A stretch of 41,462 bases of DNA from Enhygromyxa salina (GCF_002994615.1 NZ_PVNK01000070.1:1-41462), one strand, 5' to 3'; counted from the first letter of the stretch, positions 9,210 to 17,402 are shown. A program made the numbers and translations. The notes: generated by a model not told the origin, from the letters alone.

Positions 9210-10799
9210 ATGTCTGGCTTGCGTGTCCCGCTGCTCTCGCTCGTCTGCCTCGCCCTCGCCTGCGCCCAGGGCACCGCCCACGACTCGGGTGGACCGGGCG
9301 ACACCCAGGGCGAGACCCTCGGACACGGCGACGGCGACGGCGATGGCGACGGCGATCCTGGCGACGGCGACGGCGACGGCGACTCGGGCGCTGAGCTCGA
9401 CATCCCCGGTCCCCCCGATCAGGAGCTCGTCGACGTCGAGCACCAGCGCGAGTTTCGAGCCGTGTGGGTGGCGACCGTCTACAACATCAACTGGCCGAGC
9501 AACTCGGGCCTCGACGTCGGCGCGGCCCAGGCCGAGCTCCTCGACATCATCGAGACCTGCGAGGCGATCAACCTCAACGCGATCGTGTTTCAGATCCGGC
9601 CCGAGTCCGACGCCGTCTACGCGTCCGAGCTCGAGCCCTGGAGCCGCTACCTGACCGGTGCCCAGGGCGGTGACCCGGGCTTCGATCCCCTCGACTTCCT
9701 GCTCGCCGAGGCTCACGCCCGCAACATCGAGGTCCACGCCTGGATCAACCCCTACCGCGCGGCCGCCTCGGCCGCCTCGAACCTGGCTGCGCCGCACATC
9801 GCCCTGCAAGAGCCCGATCACGCCCACACCTACAACGGCGCGCTGTGGATGGACCCTGGCGCGATCGCGGTCCGCGAGCACGTCGTCGACGTGGTCCTCG
9901 ACGTCGTCGAGCGCTACGAGATCGACGGCGTCCACCTCGACGACTACTTCTACCCCTACCCCGACAACAGCCCCTTCCCCGACGATCTGACCTGGGAGCA
10001 GTACCTTCAGGACGGGGGCATGCTCGCGCTCGCCGACTGGCGCCGCGACAACGTCAACGACCTCGTCGAGGAGCTCCACGACTCGATCTTCGCCGCCGAC
10101 CCCGACGTCCGCTTCGGCATCTCGCCCTTTGGGATCTACCGCCCGGGCATCCCCGAGGGCATCGTCGGCTTTGATCAGTACGCCCAGCTCTACGCCGATC
10201 CGCTCTTGTGGATCGAGCAGGGCTGGGTCGACTACCTCGCGCCGCAGCTGTACTGGCCGACGACCTACGCCCAGCAAGACTACGAGGTCCTGCTCGACTG
10301 GTGGTCGCAGCAAAACAACGGGCGCTACATCTTCGCGGGCAACTACCTCAGCCAGCTCGGGTCCGGGCCCGAGTGGTCGCTCGACGAGATCCTGCTTCAG
10401 GTCGAGCTCAGCCGGCTCTACAGCGACCAAAATTCGATGGGCAACGTGTTCTTTCAGGTCCAGCCCCTGCTCGCCGACACCCTCGGGGTCAACGCGGCCC
10501 TCTACGACGAGTTCTACGCCCAGCCCGCCCTGACCCCGCCCCTCGCCGAGCGGCGCGCCGCCGCCGTCCAGCCGCCGCAGGTCACGATCGTCGACGACAC
10601 CGCGATGCTCGACGACGTCGACGATCAGCGCCTGCGCGCGTGGGTCGTCTACGCCGACGAGGGCGGGGCCTGGCAGCTCGACCGCATCATCCCGGCCGAC
10701 CCGCTCGGGGACCTCGTCGAGCTCGGGCCCGGGCGCTGGGCGATCACCGCCGTCGGCTGGCACAACGTCGAGAGCCAGGGCGTGCTGATCGAGCTCTGA
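9210..10799 (+). CDS. GHL10-family glycoside-hydrolase-like lipoprotein
   Basis: 529 residues. The signal peptide ends in a lipobox (LALAC, Cys at 19). A disordered linker rich in DGDG repeats (about 39-60) then spaces the domain away from the membrane. The catalytic-type domain starts at EFRAVWVATVYNINWPS, followed by INLNAIVFQIRPESDAVY, HAWINPYR, DGVHLDDYFYPYP, and DVRFGISPFGIYRPG. These are the signatures of GHL10/DUF187 (YngK-like) TIM barrels. The two Asp in HLDDYFYP are the usual candidates for catalysis. A small C-terminal beta domain (about 445-529) resembles a fibronectin-like module. It is a likely surface lipoprotein acting on cell-wall or extracellular glycans; the substrate is unknown. 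Confidence 0.85.
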   Translation: MSGLRVPLLSLVCLALACAQGTAHDSGGPGDTQGETLGHGDGDGDGDGDPGDGDGDGDSGAELDIPGPPDQELVDVEHQREFRAVWVATVYNINWPSNSGLDVGAAQAELLDIIETCEAINLNAIVFQIRPESDAVYASELEPWSRYLTGAQGGDPGFDPLDFLLAEAHARNIEVHAWINPYRAAASAASNLAAPHIALQEPDHAHTYNGALWMDPGAIAVREHVVDVVLDVVERYEIDGVHLDDYFYPYPDNSPFPDDLTWEQYLQDGGMLALADWRRDNVNDLVEELHDSIFAADPDVRFGISPFGIYRPGIPEGIVGFDQYAQLYADPLLWIEQGWVDYLAPQLYWPTTYAQQDYEVLLDWWSQQNNGRYIFAGNYLSQLGSGPEWSLDEILLQVELSRLYSDQNSMGNVFFQVQPLLADTLGVNAALYDEFYAQPALTPPLAERRAAAVQPPQVTIVDDTAMLDDVDDQRLRAWVVYADEGGAWQLDRIIPADPLGDLVELGPGRWAITAVGWHNVESQGVLIEL

Positions 10800-10811
10800 G
10801 CCCGGGCTCCG

Positions 10812-11417
10812 TCAACCCTGCTCGAAGGCCGCCGCGCCGAACGAGTCCGGGTGCTCCATCGCCCACTCGACCAGCGCCTCGCCGAGCTCGATGTGGGGCT
10901 CGGGCCGGCCAAAGTAGGGCCCCTCAACCCGCGTGCGGTAGGCCAGGAACGCCTTCACCGGGTCAGCCGACTCGCGCTCGCCCGCGGCCTCGAAGCGCTC
11001 GAGCGCAGCGGCGAGCTCGAGCAGCAGCTCGCCGTTCTCGACCGCCCCGACGGCGCGCCAGGCCGTCCCGATCGCGCGCGCGAGCGCGGCACCATGGTTC
11101 CAGACGAACTGGTCGGCGCCGCCATTTTGGTAGTCACGCTCGGACATGAACAGCCCGACCATCGAGTCGACGACGACCGCGGGCGCCCACGGGGGTTCAG
11201 CGCTCGCTAGCAGCCCGGGGTGCAATGCATCGTGTCGCCTCGCGCCGGAATGTTCGCCGAGGGCGCGAAGCCAAAACGCCGCTGTACCGGGCGTACTGCA
11301 AGTTTTGGCGACAAAGCCCTCGGCGAAAAGGCCAAGCGAGGCGGCGCGAGGCATTGCACCCCGGGCTGCTAGGCACAGCACGTCGGAGAGCTCGACCTCG
11401 CCGGCCTCGATCGCCAT
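10812..11417 (-). CDS. Uncharacterised protein carrying the 54-residue palindromic-element cassette
   Basis: 201 residues from the first ATG. Residues 17-70 (AARGAMPRAAS to HPGLL) come from the inserted element. What remains is a short N-terminus (MAIEAGEVELSDVLCL) and a helical, acidic domain of about 130 residues with MSERDYQNGGADQF and RVEGPYFGRPEPHIELGEALVEWA. I do not recognise the family, though the N-terminus resembles small myxobacterial helical-repeat proteins. The frame stays open and looks coded upstream of the ATG (DDAGPDETELELAR), into the end of the LRR gene, so the true start may be an unusual codon upstream or the gene may be 5'-truncated. It lies just after the MORN-LRR gene on the same strand. 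Confidence 0.6.
   Translation of the reverse strand: MAIEAGEVELSDVLCLAARGAMPRAASLGLFAEGFVAKTCSTPGTAAFWLRALGEHSGARRHDALHPGLLASAEPPWAPAVVVDSMVGLFMSERDYQNGGADQFVWNHGAALARAIGTAWRAVGAVENGELLLELAAALERFEAAGERESADPVKAFLAYRTRVEGPYFGRPEPHIELGEALVEWAMEHPDSFGAAAFEQG
11207..11372 (-). repeat. CTAG-bounded 166-bp palindromic element, copy A
   Basis: Perfect terminal inverted repeats of 22 bp (11207-11228 and 11351-11372) begin and end with CTAG. Inner arms also pair: TTCGCCGAGGGC with GCCCTCGGCGAA, and GCCAAAAC with GTTTTGGC, so the whole unit can fold into one long imperfect hairpin. It differs from copy B at two bases in 166. Distance from CTAG to CTAG is 162 bp, or 54 codons, and it is read through in the host minus-strand gene. 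Flanking sequences of the two copies are unrelated, so the shared part ends abruptly at CTAG. Confidence 0.9.
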
Positions 11418-11463
11418 GCGCGCGAGCTCGAGCTCGGTCTCGTCCGGCCCGGCGTCATCGCCG

Positions 11464-13551
11464 TTAGTAGATTTTGCAGTCAGGGAGCGCCTCCTTCAGT
11501 CGGTCGATCGTGGCTTCGGGCAGGGGATTGTTGCGGCGGACCCGAAGCTCGCGGAGTGTGGTCATCTGGAACAGGGCCTCGGGTAGCTCGGTCAGCGCCG
11601 AAGACCACAGGGACAGACACTCGAGCTGGGTCAGGCGCGCGATCGCGGAGGGCACGTGAGTCAAGCTGGGCGACCCGATCCACAGCACGCGCAGCGACGA
11701 GAGCTCGTAGATCACGGCCGGCGGCGTTGACCACGGGAGACCGCCGAGGTGGAGGAAGCTCAGCGAGGTCAGCTGGGCGAAGGAGTCGGGCAGATTCGTG
11801 AGGGCGTTGCCCTCCAACCCCAGCTGACGAAGACGCCCGAGCTGGCCGAAGCGCTCGGGCAGCGCCGCGATCTCGTTGTTGCCCACAGACAGCGATACGA
11901 GCTCGGTGAGCTCGGGGACGACCTCGGGCAGCGCGCGGAGGTGATTCTCGGCCAGCGACAGCGAGCGGAGCTCACCGAGCCGTCCGAGCTCGGCGGGCAA
12001 GGTCGTGAGCCGGTTGCCCTGGAGGTCGAGCTCGCGCAACAAGAACACGTGGCCGATCTCGGGGGGGACCGTCTCGATCGCGTTTCTCCTGGCGGCGATC
12101 GTGTCCAACCACGGCAGATGCTGGACCGCGCGAGGTAGCACAACGAGGCCCTGACCAAGCAGGTTGAGGCGAGCGTCCACAACCCGAGCACGCAGCGCGT
12201 CCACGCCGCGCGCGTCGTCGCGGGTGAGCATGGCCGCCGCCCCGGCCCCGCCACCTTGCCCGAGCGCATCGGTCAGCACCTCGACGTCGACGGTCGCTAC
12301 CGCGCCCATCTCCGTGAGCACGCGACGGACCCGAGTCGCGGTGAGCAGGCGCGGCGCCGTGTCGAGTCCGGTCGCAGCTAGCAGCCCGGGGTGCAATGCA
12401 TCGTGTCGCCTCGCGCCGGAATTTTCGCCGAGGGCGCGAAGCCAAAACGCCGCTGTACCGGGCGTACTGCAAGTTTTGGCGACAAAGCCCTCGGCGAAAA
12501 GGCCAAGCGAGGCGGCGCGATGCATTGCACCCCGGGCTGCTAGAGCCTCGGCGAGCGCGGGGTCCTCGTGCTCCCGAATCGTACGCCGAGCCGCGCGAGC
12601 GAGGTCGGCATCGCGGGTCTCGTCGCCCCCCCAGCCAGACGCGATCAAGCGGGCGAGTCGTGCAGGAGCGCTCGGCTCCGAGACTTCGCTGTCATCAGGC
12701 TCACCGCTGGCCGCGGCCAACGAAGTGGCCGGCGTGGGTGCCGACGCAGGCGCGATGATCGTGCGCTCCTCCAACACGCGGCCCTTCGCGTCGAAGTCGG
12801 TCAAGGTCCCTGCCCACGCACCGGCCTCGAAGTGCGCGCGGCGGGCGAGGCTGCCATCTCGACGGTAGTGCTCGCAGACCCCGTGGAGCTCCCCCTCTTC
12901 GTACTCGAGCACCGCCCACTTGCCACCACCGGGATAGAACCGAGTCGTGGGCCCGTGGAGGCGCCCCGCTCGCAACGACTCGATCATGCTTCGCCGACCG
13001 TCGGACTCGAACACCTCGAGCCGCGCGTCACGGTGGCCATCCATCTCCCATGTCCCGACCACCCAATCGCCGCGATTGCAGCGATAGATTGCGTGGGCCG
13101 GGACGCCCGCGGGGCGGTCGGGGAGCGGGCGGCCATCTCCCCCGAGCGCGGCCCCGTCGGCGCCGTAGTAGCGGTAGGTGACGATGACGCCGTGGACGCA
13201 GTCGAACTCTGCGCGTGCGACCGCTCGATCGAGACTGGGCCCGTGCATCTTCTCGGTCGTGGGCCCGGACGCGTGAAAATAAGTATGCTGGCCGTGGAGC
13301 TTACCGTCCTCGAAGTTGCCGGTCCGGGACCGCTCACCGGTCTCGTGAAAGCGCTCGAAGGGCCCGTGACACCGGCCATGGCGATGCTGCGCGACCTCGC
13401 ACAGCGTCCCGTCGGGTCGCCAATAGCGGACCTCCCCGTGAAACTCGCCGTCGGCGTCCTTGGGGCCAAGGACCCACTCGTTGTCGTCGGCCGACCACCA
13501 CGCCTCCGGCGGGACCCCGGCCGGGCGCTCGTCAGGTGAAGAAGATCCCAA
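11464..13551 (-). CDS. MORN-variant and leucine-rich-repeat protein with inserted 54-residue cassette
   Basis: 695 residues, no export signal. The N-terminal third holds MORN-like repeats with the pattern G-x-x-H-G-x-x-x-x-Y (for example DGEFHGEVRYWRPDG and GKLHGQHTYF), up to about residue 270. A Pro/Ala/Ser linker follows. Residues 338-391 are the element-encoded cassette; without it the helix reads ALAEAL-AATGLDTAPR smoothly. The C-terminal part (about 460-690) has eight to nine LRRs of the LxxLPxxLxxLxxLxxLxLxxN type. Such proteins are usually protein-interaction scaffolds. The gene ends 46 bases before the next ORF on the same strand. Function unknown. Confidence 0.85.
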   Translation of the reverse strand: MGSSSPDERPAGVPPEAWWSADDNEWVLGPKDADGEFHGEVRYWRPDGTLCEVAQHRHGRCHGPFERFHETGERSRTGNFEDGKLHGQHTYFHASGPTTEKMHGPSLDRAVARAEFDCVHGVIVTYRYYGADGAALGGDGRPLPDRPAGVPAHAIYRCNRGDWVVGTWEMDGHRDARLEVFESDGRRSMIESLRAGRLHGPTTRFYPGGGKWAVLEYEEGELHGVCEHYRRDGSLARRAHFEAGAWAGTLTDFDAKGRVLEERTIIAPASAPTPATSLAAASGEPDDSEVSEPSAPARLARLIASGWGGDETRDADLARAARRTIREHEDPALAEALAARGAMHRAASLGLFAEGFVAKTCSTPGTAAFWLRALGENSGARRHDALHPGLLAATGLDTAPRLLTATRVRRVLTEMGAVATVDVEVLTDALGQGGGAGAAAMLTRDDARGVDALRARVVDARLNLLGQGLVVLPRAVQHLPWLDTIAARRNAIETVPPEIGHVFLLRELDLQGNRLTTLPAELGRLGELRSLSLAENHLRALPEVVPELTELVSLSVGNNEIAALPERFGQLGRLRQLGLEGNALTNLPDSFAQLTSLSFLHLGGLPWSTPPAVIYELSSLRVLWIGSPSLTHVPSAIARLTQLECLSLWSSALTELPEALFQMTTLRELRVRRNNPLPEATIDRLKEALPDCKIY
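12378..12543 (-). repeat. CTAG-bounded 166-bp palindromic element, copy B
   Basis: The better preserved copy. Its terminal inverted repeats are perfect over 26 bp (12378-12403 and 12518-12543), starting CTAGCAGCCCGGGGTGCAAT. A 14-bp inner pair (TTTTCGCCGAGGGC and its complement) and an 8-bp pair (GCCAAAAC/GTTTTGGC) sit at matching distances from the centre. It lies inside the MORN-LRR gene in the same codon phase as copy A lies in its own host. The CTA-phase frame has no stop on either strand. Confidence 0.92.
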
Positions 13552-13686
13552 GCGTCACAGCTCCTCGAGTGTCAGGGTCTTGTCGCCGCCTTGCCAAGTG
13601 TAGCGACCGAGACAATCCAGGCTTGGGCTCGCAGGCGAGGACCTTTCTGACGTCCTGCTGGTGCTCGCGCGAGGCCCCTGGAGACG

Positions 13687-14724
13687 TCACAATTGCGCCT
13701 CCGGCATCGGCCCGGCGCCGGGGAGCTCGGGGAAGTCGGCCAGCTCCGGCTGGCCGCAGCCTGCGACGAGCCGGGCCTCGCTGCGGATCGGTGACGTGAA
13801 CGCCCCGCCGAGGATCACGTTGCCCACGCCCTGAACGATCTCCTCGCGGATCTCGGCGTGGAGCAAGATGCCCGACTCGAGCACGACGTACTGCGCTTCG
13901 CCCTCGAGTTTGATGGTTCGGGATAGACCGCAGCCGCTCTCGGGGTCGCTGTAGCCGAGGAGCTCCGAACCGCCGCTGTAGGCATAGCGCGATCGAATCA
14001 CCGCCGCGCGCTGGCCGGCGACCTCGATCCAGCGAAACAGCTCGATGCGAGTGGGCATCGCCTCGGCGCGAGGCGTGGGCAGATCCAGCGCGCGGGTCTT
14101 GTCGTTGGCGCCGCCGCGCAGCGGAAGCGACACCTCGAGCGCCGCGTCGGACTCGGGCAAGGGCGGGAAATACTCGTTGACGCCCGACCACATGCCGAAA
14201 TCGGTCCAGATCTCGCTCACCTGCGAGGTCTCGACCCAGGCTCGACCACGAGGGCTCTTCAACTGCAGGGTCTCGTCGCCCACCCCAGAGCTGCTCTCGT
14301 AGACGCCGTCTCGTAGGTCTCCGTGGCGGTGGCGGAGGTTGAGACGCATGGCCCCACGGAGATCGCTGGCCGTCCAGTCTCCCTCTTCCCACCAGGTGTG
14401 GAGCTGCGTCGACTCCTCGCTGGCCAATTCCCCGGCGCCGATGTCTGTCATGGCGCGGTAGCGATAGCGAAGCTCGCAATCCTCCGGCGGCGCACTCCAG
14501 CGCGGCACAGCGCCAGCGGAGGCGTCGCGGATGTCCAGGCCTGCGGCCGCAGACTCGAAGGCCTGCCCGAGCTTCGGACTGTAGCCGCTGGGGATCTCCG
14601 CGGGGCTCGGCTCGCCCCCGCACCCGGCCCCGGGAACGACGAGGAGAGCACCGAGGGCGAGGGCACCAAGGAAGACCCGACGTCGCGTGGATCTTGGTTC
14701 GGTCTGGGTTGCACGGGCATTCAT
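13687..14724 (-). CDS. Putative Tat-exported lipoprotein, unknown function
   Basis: 345 residues. The N-terminus has a twin-arginine motif (TRRRVFLGAL, matching RRxFL), a hydrophobic stretch and a lipobox-like VPGAGC (Cys at 35), so export by Tat followed by lipidation is likely. The mature part is beta-rich with YRYRAMTDIG, LRHRHGDLRDGVY and a late IKLEGEAQYVVLESGILLHAEIREE segment. I do not recognise the family. Two late cysteines (SGCGLSR, VAGCGQPE) may form a disulfide. It ends 135 bases before the start of the MORN-LRR gene on the same strand. Confidence 0.7.
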   Translation of the reverse strand: MNARATQTEPRSTRRRVFLGALALGALLVVPGAGCGGEPSPAEIPSGYSPKLGQAFESAAAGLDIRDASAGAVPRWSAPPEDCELRYRYRAMTDIGAGELASEESTQLHTWWEEGDWTASDLRGAMRLNLRHRHGDLRDGVYESSSGVGDETLQLKSPRGRAWVETSQVSEIWTDFGMWSGVNEYFPPLPESDAALEVSLPLRGGANDKTRALDLPTPRAEAMPTRIELFRWIEVAGQRAAVIRSRYAYSGGSELLGYSDPESGCGLSRTIKLEGEAQYVVLESGILLHAEIREEIVQGVGNVILGGAFTSPIRSEARLVAGCGQPELADFPELPGAGPMPEAQL

Positions 14725-15208
14725 AGCGAGAGTGGTCGCTGTTCTAACACGAAAGTGAGGGGAGCGCGGGGTGATCGCCGCTGTGGAGCGGTGACCAGCT
14801 TGAATTCACGCCGCCAGACACATCTGGGGCCGCGGGCTGCCGTTGTCGCGTCCCGGCAGCCCGCGCTCGAGGTCCCGACAAGTGCGAAGGCGGCCCCCCG
14901 CGCTAAGCGACCCGGGGAACGAGAGAAGTGCCGCGCATGACTCGTCCCCGCAAGTTCTCGGGGCTACCGGACCTATTTCTGGGGCCATTACCCGCTGATC
15001 CGCATGGTTGAATATCAGGCCTCAGCGCCAAGGCGACCGGGAACGCCGGAGGCGCCAAAAGCAGACTGCGCCAGGCCCGGCCGACGACATCAATCGACCC
15101 ATGAGCGGACAAACACCGCAATTACCCAACCGCAAGAAATGCCGCATCTTGCAATTGTGGAAGGCTACGTCGATCTGCGAACACTCCAGACGAACTACGC
15201 AACTACCT

Positions 15209-15432
15209 CGTACACATGTCGAGTGGACGCTGACGCTGGACTCCAGCCAACGCTTCGAGATGGTCGGGACCGTGCCTGAATGGACGAGCCTCACGGTGCA
15301 GGAGTGCGCGTGCGAGCCCATGCCGGGTGACGACGCCCATCTCCTGCCGCGGCCCTTCGACGAGTCGGCGCCCCTCCAGCGAGCTACGTACCGGCTTCGA
15401 TGGAGCGGCGCGCTAGCAGCCCGGGGTGCTAG
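15209..15432 (+). pseudogene. Gene remnant ending in a truncated element terminus
   Basis: The plus frame reads HVEWTLTLDSSQRFEMVGTV, then PEWTSLTVQECACEPMPGDD and PLQRATYRLRWSGAL, which looks like real protein. It has no plausible start, and the part upstream appears to continue in another frame, so a frameshift is likely. At the 3' end it runs into the element remnant as L-AARGA. After that the frame is only antisense to the Cys-rich gene. The parent family is not recognised. Confidence 0.35.
15413..15432 (+). repeat. Truncated remnant of the CTAG palindromic element
   Basis: CTAGCAGCCCGGGGTG is identical to the element's first 16 bases and is followed directly by a second CTAG. This looks like an internally deleted copy that kept one end and the closing CTAG. 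The CTAG-to-CTAG distance is 16 bp, which is not a multiple of three, unlike the full copies. In the interrupted frame it reads L-AARGA, the same phase as in the full copies. Confidence 0.6.
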
Positions 15433-15502
15433 ACGAAGGACTCGCGCTCGAACTCGAGTTCGAGTTGGTTCCCGTGCCGTAGCGGCCGCCATAGTCGACA
15501 AG

Positions 15503-16018
15503 CTATTCGTAGCACTCGAGGTAGCCGTCCACGTCGACCATCCCGTATCCGCAGTAGAGGAAGGTGCCCTGGCAGTCGCCGATCGTCTCGGATGTGAGAT
15601 GAATGCACACCCCCCCAGGACTGCAGCACGCGGTCAGGAGCGCCGCGACCGGCGGCCTCTCCTCGGGGGCCTGAATGCATAGACCTTGGTCGCACATGCT
15701 GCCGAAGGGCTGATAGCAGACCACGCCGCCGCCCGGCACTTCCTCGCCGTGGTCGCAGGAGTACCGCGTGCCATCGAAGCAACGGTTGTTGGCGTCAGGC
15801 GCCGTGCACGCCGCCCCATCGCTGTCGACGGTACAGCAGACGTCAGCGTCCCAGACCGGCGCATCTGGCCCCGCCCAGGCGCAGTAGCGTGACAGCGTCT
15901 GTCCGAGCCTGTCGGTGTAGGGCGAACCGTCTGCGGCCGTGTATACGAGGTCACATAAATTTGGGGTCGTCGTCGCGAAGTTGGAAAGGATGGTGGTGAG
16001 AATGATTGAGAGCTTCAT
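15503..16018 (-). CDS. Small Cys-rich secreted protein
   Basis: 171 residues from the ATG that begins MKLSIILTTILSNFATTTPN; starts further upstream give a non-hydrophobic leader of poor coding character. The hydrophobic N-terminus looks like a signal peptide, though the cleavage site is unclear. The mature part has about 14 cysteines, with motifs such as DADVCCTVDSDG, NNRCFDGTRYSCDHG, MCDQGLCI and TACCSPGGVCIHL, so it is probably disulfide-stabilised outside the cytoplasm. The spacing does not match a fold I can name. It stands alone and is less GC-rich than its neighbours. Confidence 0.65.
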   Translation of the reverse strand: MKLSIILTTILSNFATTTPNLCDLVYTAADGSPYTDRLGQTLSRYCAWAGPDAPVWDADVCCTVDSDGAACTAPDANNRCFDGTRYSCDHGEEVPGGGVVCYQPFGSMCDQGLCIQAPEERPPVAALLTACCSPGGVCIHLTSETIGDCQGTFLYCGYGMVDVDGYLECYE

Positions 16019-16192
16019 CGATGGACGATAGCAGCCCACGCGTAGCCCTTCGTTCTCGCCGCCTCCAGCCTGGCGGGGCCTGACTCGGAGATCGAGTTCA
16101 GGCGTCACCTCATCCGCGTTTAGCGGCAGTTGTCGCGAACACTCGCACAACCCAACCTCCGGCCCGATCCCAGCAAGCAGCTCATTGATCGC

Positions 16193-17383
16193 TCAGCGAA
16201 GTCCCGCCTCCTCGACCTCACCCGGCGCTGGCCCGACGTAGCGAGCCCGCGGCCGGATCAGCTGATCGTCCTCATACTGCTCGAGGCAGTGCCCGATCCA
16301 CCCAGCGCAGCGCCCGACCGCAAACAGCATCAGCGGCGCCCCGCGGGGCAGGCCCAGCGCCCGGCCCAGCGCCACCAGCCCGAAGTCGAGGTTGGGCCGG
16401 ATCCCGAGCAGCTCCTCGACCGCCTCGGCCACCGCCCGCGCCCGCGCAGCCCCTCGGCCCTCGCACAGCTCCAGCAGCGCCGCGCCCCGGGGATCACCGT
16501 CGGGGTACAGCGGATGCCCAAACCCGGGGATGAGCTCGCCGCGCCGCAGCCGAGCGGCGAGCAGCTCCCGGGGCTCGCCTGCCTCGTCGACGAGCTCGGC
16601 GACGCGCTCGGTGTGACCGCCGTGCTTGTGACCCGAGAGGGCCGCGAGCCCGGCGATCACCGCCATGTAGGGCGTCGCGCCCGTCGAGGCCACGCAGCGA
16701 GCGGTGAACGCCGAGGCGTTGAGCTCGTGATCGGCAGACAAGACCAACGCGGCCTCGAGCTTGGCCCTGGCCCCGCGGCCCCGGACCCCCCAGCCCTCGA
16801 CGAGGGTCTGACTGATCGCCATGCGCGACGGAGCTTGCCCGGTCGCGACGCCAGCCAGGGCCCGCAAGATCCCCGCGCCGACCCGGCGAACGGTGGCGGG
16901 CGAACGGTGGTAGGCCCCGACGTCGTCAGCGCTGGCGTGGGCGAGGCAGGCCTGGGCCGCGGCGACAAAGGGCAGCTTCGCCCAGCGCTTTCGCTGGGCC
17001 GCGCGGGTCGGGGCCGGCGCCGCGTCGGCGGGAAAGGGGGCATCCCACAGCAGCGCCGCGACCTCCTCGAAGGTGGCCTCGCGCGCGAGGGTCAAGGCCG
17101 GGCGCCCGCGGTAGTGAAGCTCGCCCGCGTCGATCAACGACAAGCCCGAGCGCAGGACCGGCATCCCATGGACGCCGAGGGCCTCGGCCGCGACCTTGCT
17201 CGGATCTTGGCGACCCCGCTTGCGCTGGACGAGGCGCTCGACGTCGGCCGCGAGGTACGCCCGGCGGCGGCTCCCGGGCCTTGCTTGGGAGCGGATCATC
17301 CCGCGGCTGACGTAGGCGTAGAGGGTCGCCCGGGTGACCCCGAGGCGGGCGATGGCTTGCTCGGCGCTGATGAACGCGGACAT
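16193..17383 (-). CDS. Citrate-synthase-family protein with N-terminal MerR-like helix-turn-helix
   Basis: 396 residues from MSAFISAEQ; an ATG seven codons upstream lies on the palindrome and is less likely. Residues 5-55 form a helix-turn-helix (AIARLGVTRATLYAYVSRGMI, with a basic wing RRRAYLAADVERL). The rest is a citrate synthase domain. H219 lies in ADHELNAS; the catalytic positions H254 (HKHGG), H290 (GFGH) and D333 (NLDF) are all present. Stand-alone enzymes of this type may be (methyl)citrate synthases, but the HTH suggests it also binds DNA and could link acetyl-CoA or oxaloacetate level to transcription. It is divergent from a second citrate synthase gene. Confidence 0.85.
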   Translation of the reverse strand: MSAFISAEQAIARLGVTRATLYAYVSRGMIRSQARPGSRRRAYLAADVERLVQRKRGRQDPSKVAAEALGVHGMPVLRSGLSLIDAGELHYRGRPALTLAREATFEEVAALLWDAPFPADAAPAPTRAAQRKRWAKLPFVAAAQACLAHASADDVGAYHRSPATVRRVGAGILRALAGVATGQAPSRMAISQTLVEGWGVRGRGARAKLEAALVLSADHELNASAFTARCVASTGATPYMAVIAGLAALSGHKHGGHTERVAELVDEAGEPRELLAARLRRGELIPGFGHPLYPDGDPRGAALLELCEGRGAARARAVAEAVEELLGIRPNLDFGLVALGRALGLPRGAPLMLFAVGRCAGWIGHCLEQYEDDQLIRPRARYVGPAPGEVEEAGLR

Positions 17384-17402
17384 CTTGATTACCTTCTCAA
17401 TC

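Larger units (their letters stand above)
14725..15502. other. Gene-poor stretch with decayed coding DNA
   Basis: No intact gene is convincing here. Base composition is mixed, stops are frequent and no frame keeps the strong GC3 bias of its neighbours. From about 15200 to 15430 the plus strand shows a short protein-like stretch (listed separately) that ends in an element remnant. A perfect 18-bp palindrome, CTCGAACTCGAGTTCGAG, lies at 15447-15464, just downstream of the stop of the Cys-rich minus-strand gene; it could serve as a weak terminator for it. Confidence 0.6.

Noticed and set aside
8958..10763. A 601-residue minus-strand frame that reads through the hairpin repeats (FLKGPLKK...)
   Set aside because: It is the shadow of the GHL10 gene joined to repeat sequence; the peptide repeats only mirror the DNA repeat.
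11225..11467. A plus-strand gene across palindromic element copy A (MHRVASRRNV...)
   Set aside because: The frame exists because the element is stop-free on both strands; outside the element it is only antisense to the host gene.
12544..12545. A 2-bp AG target duplication around element copy B
   Set aside because: AG flanks both sides of copy B, but copy A has CG and GC, so a CTAG or TA duplication explains both copies better.
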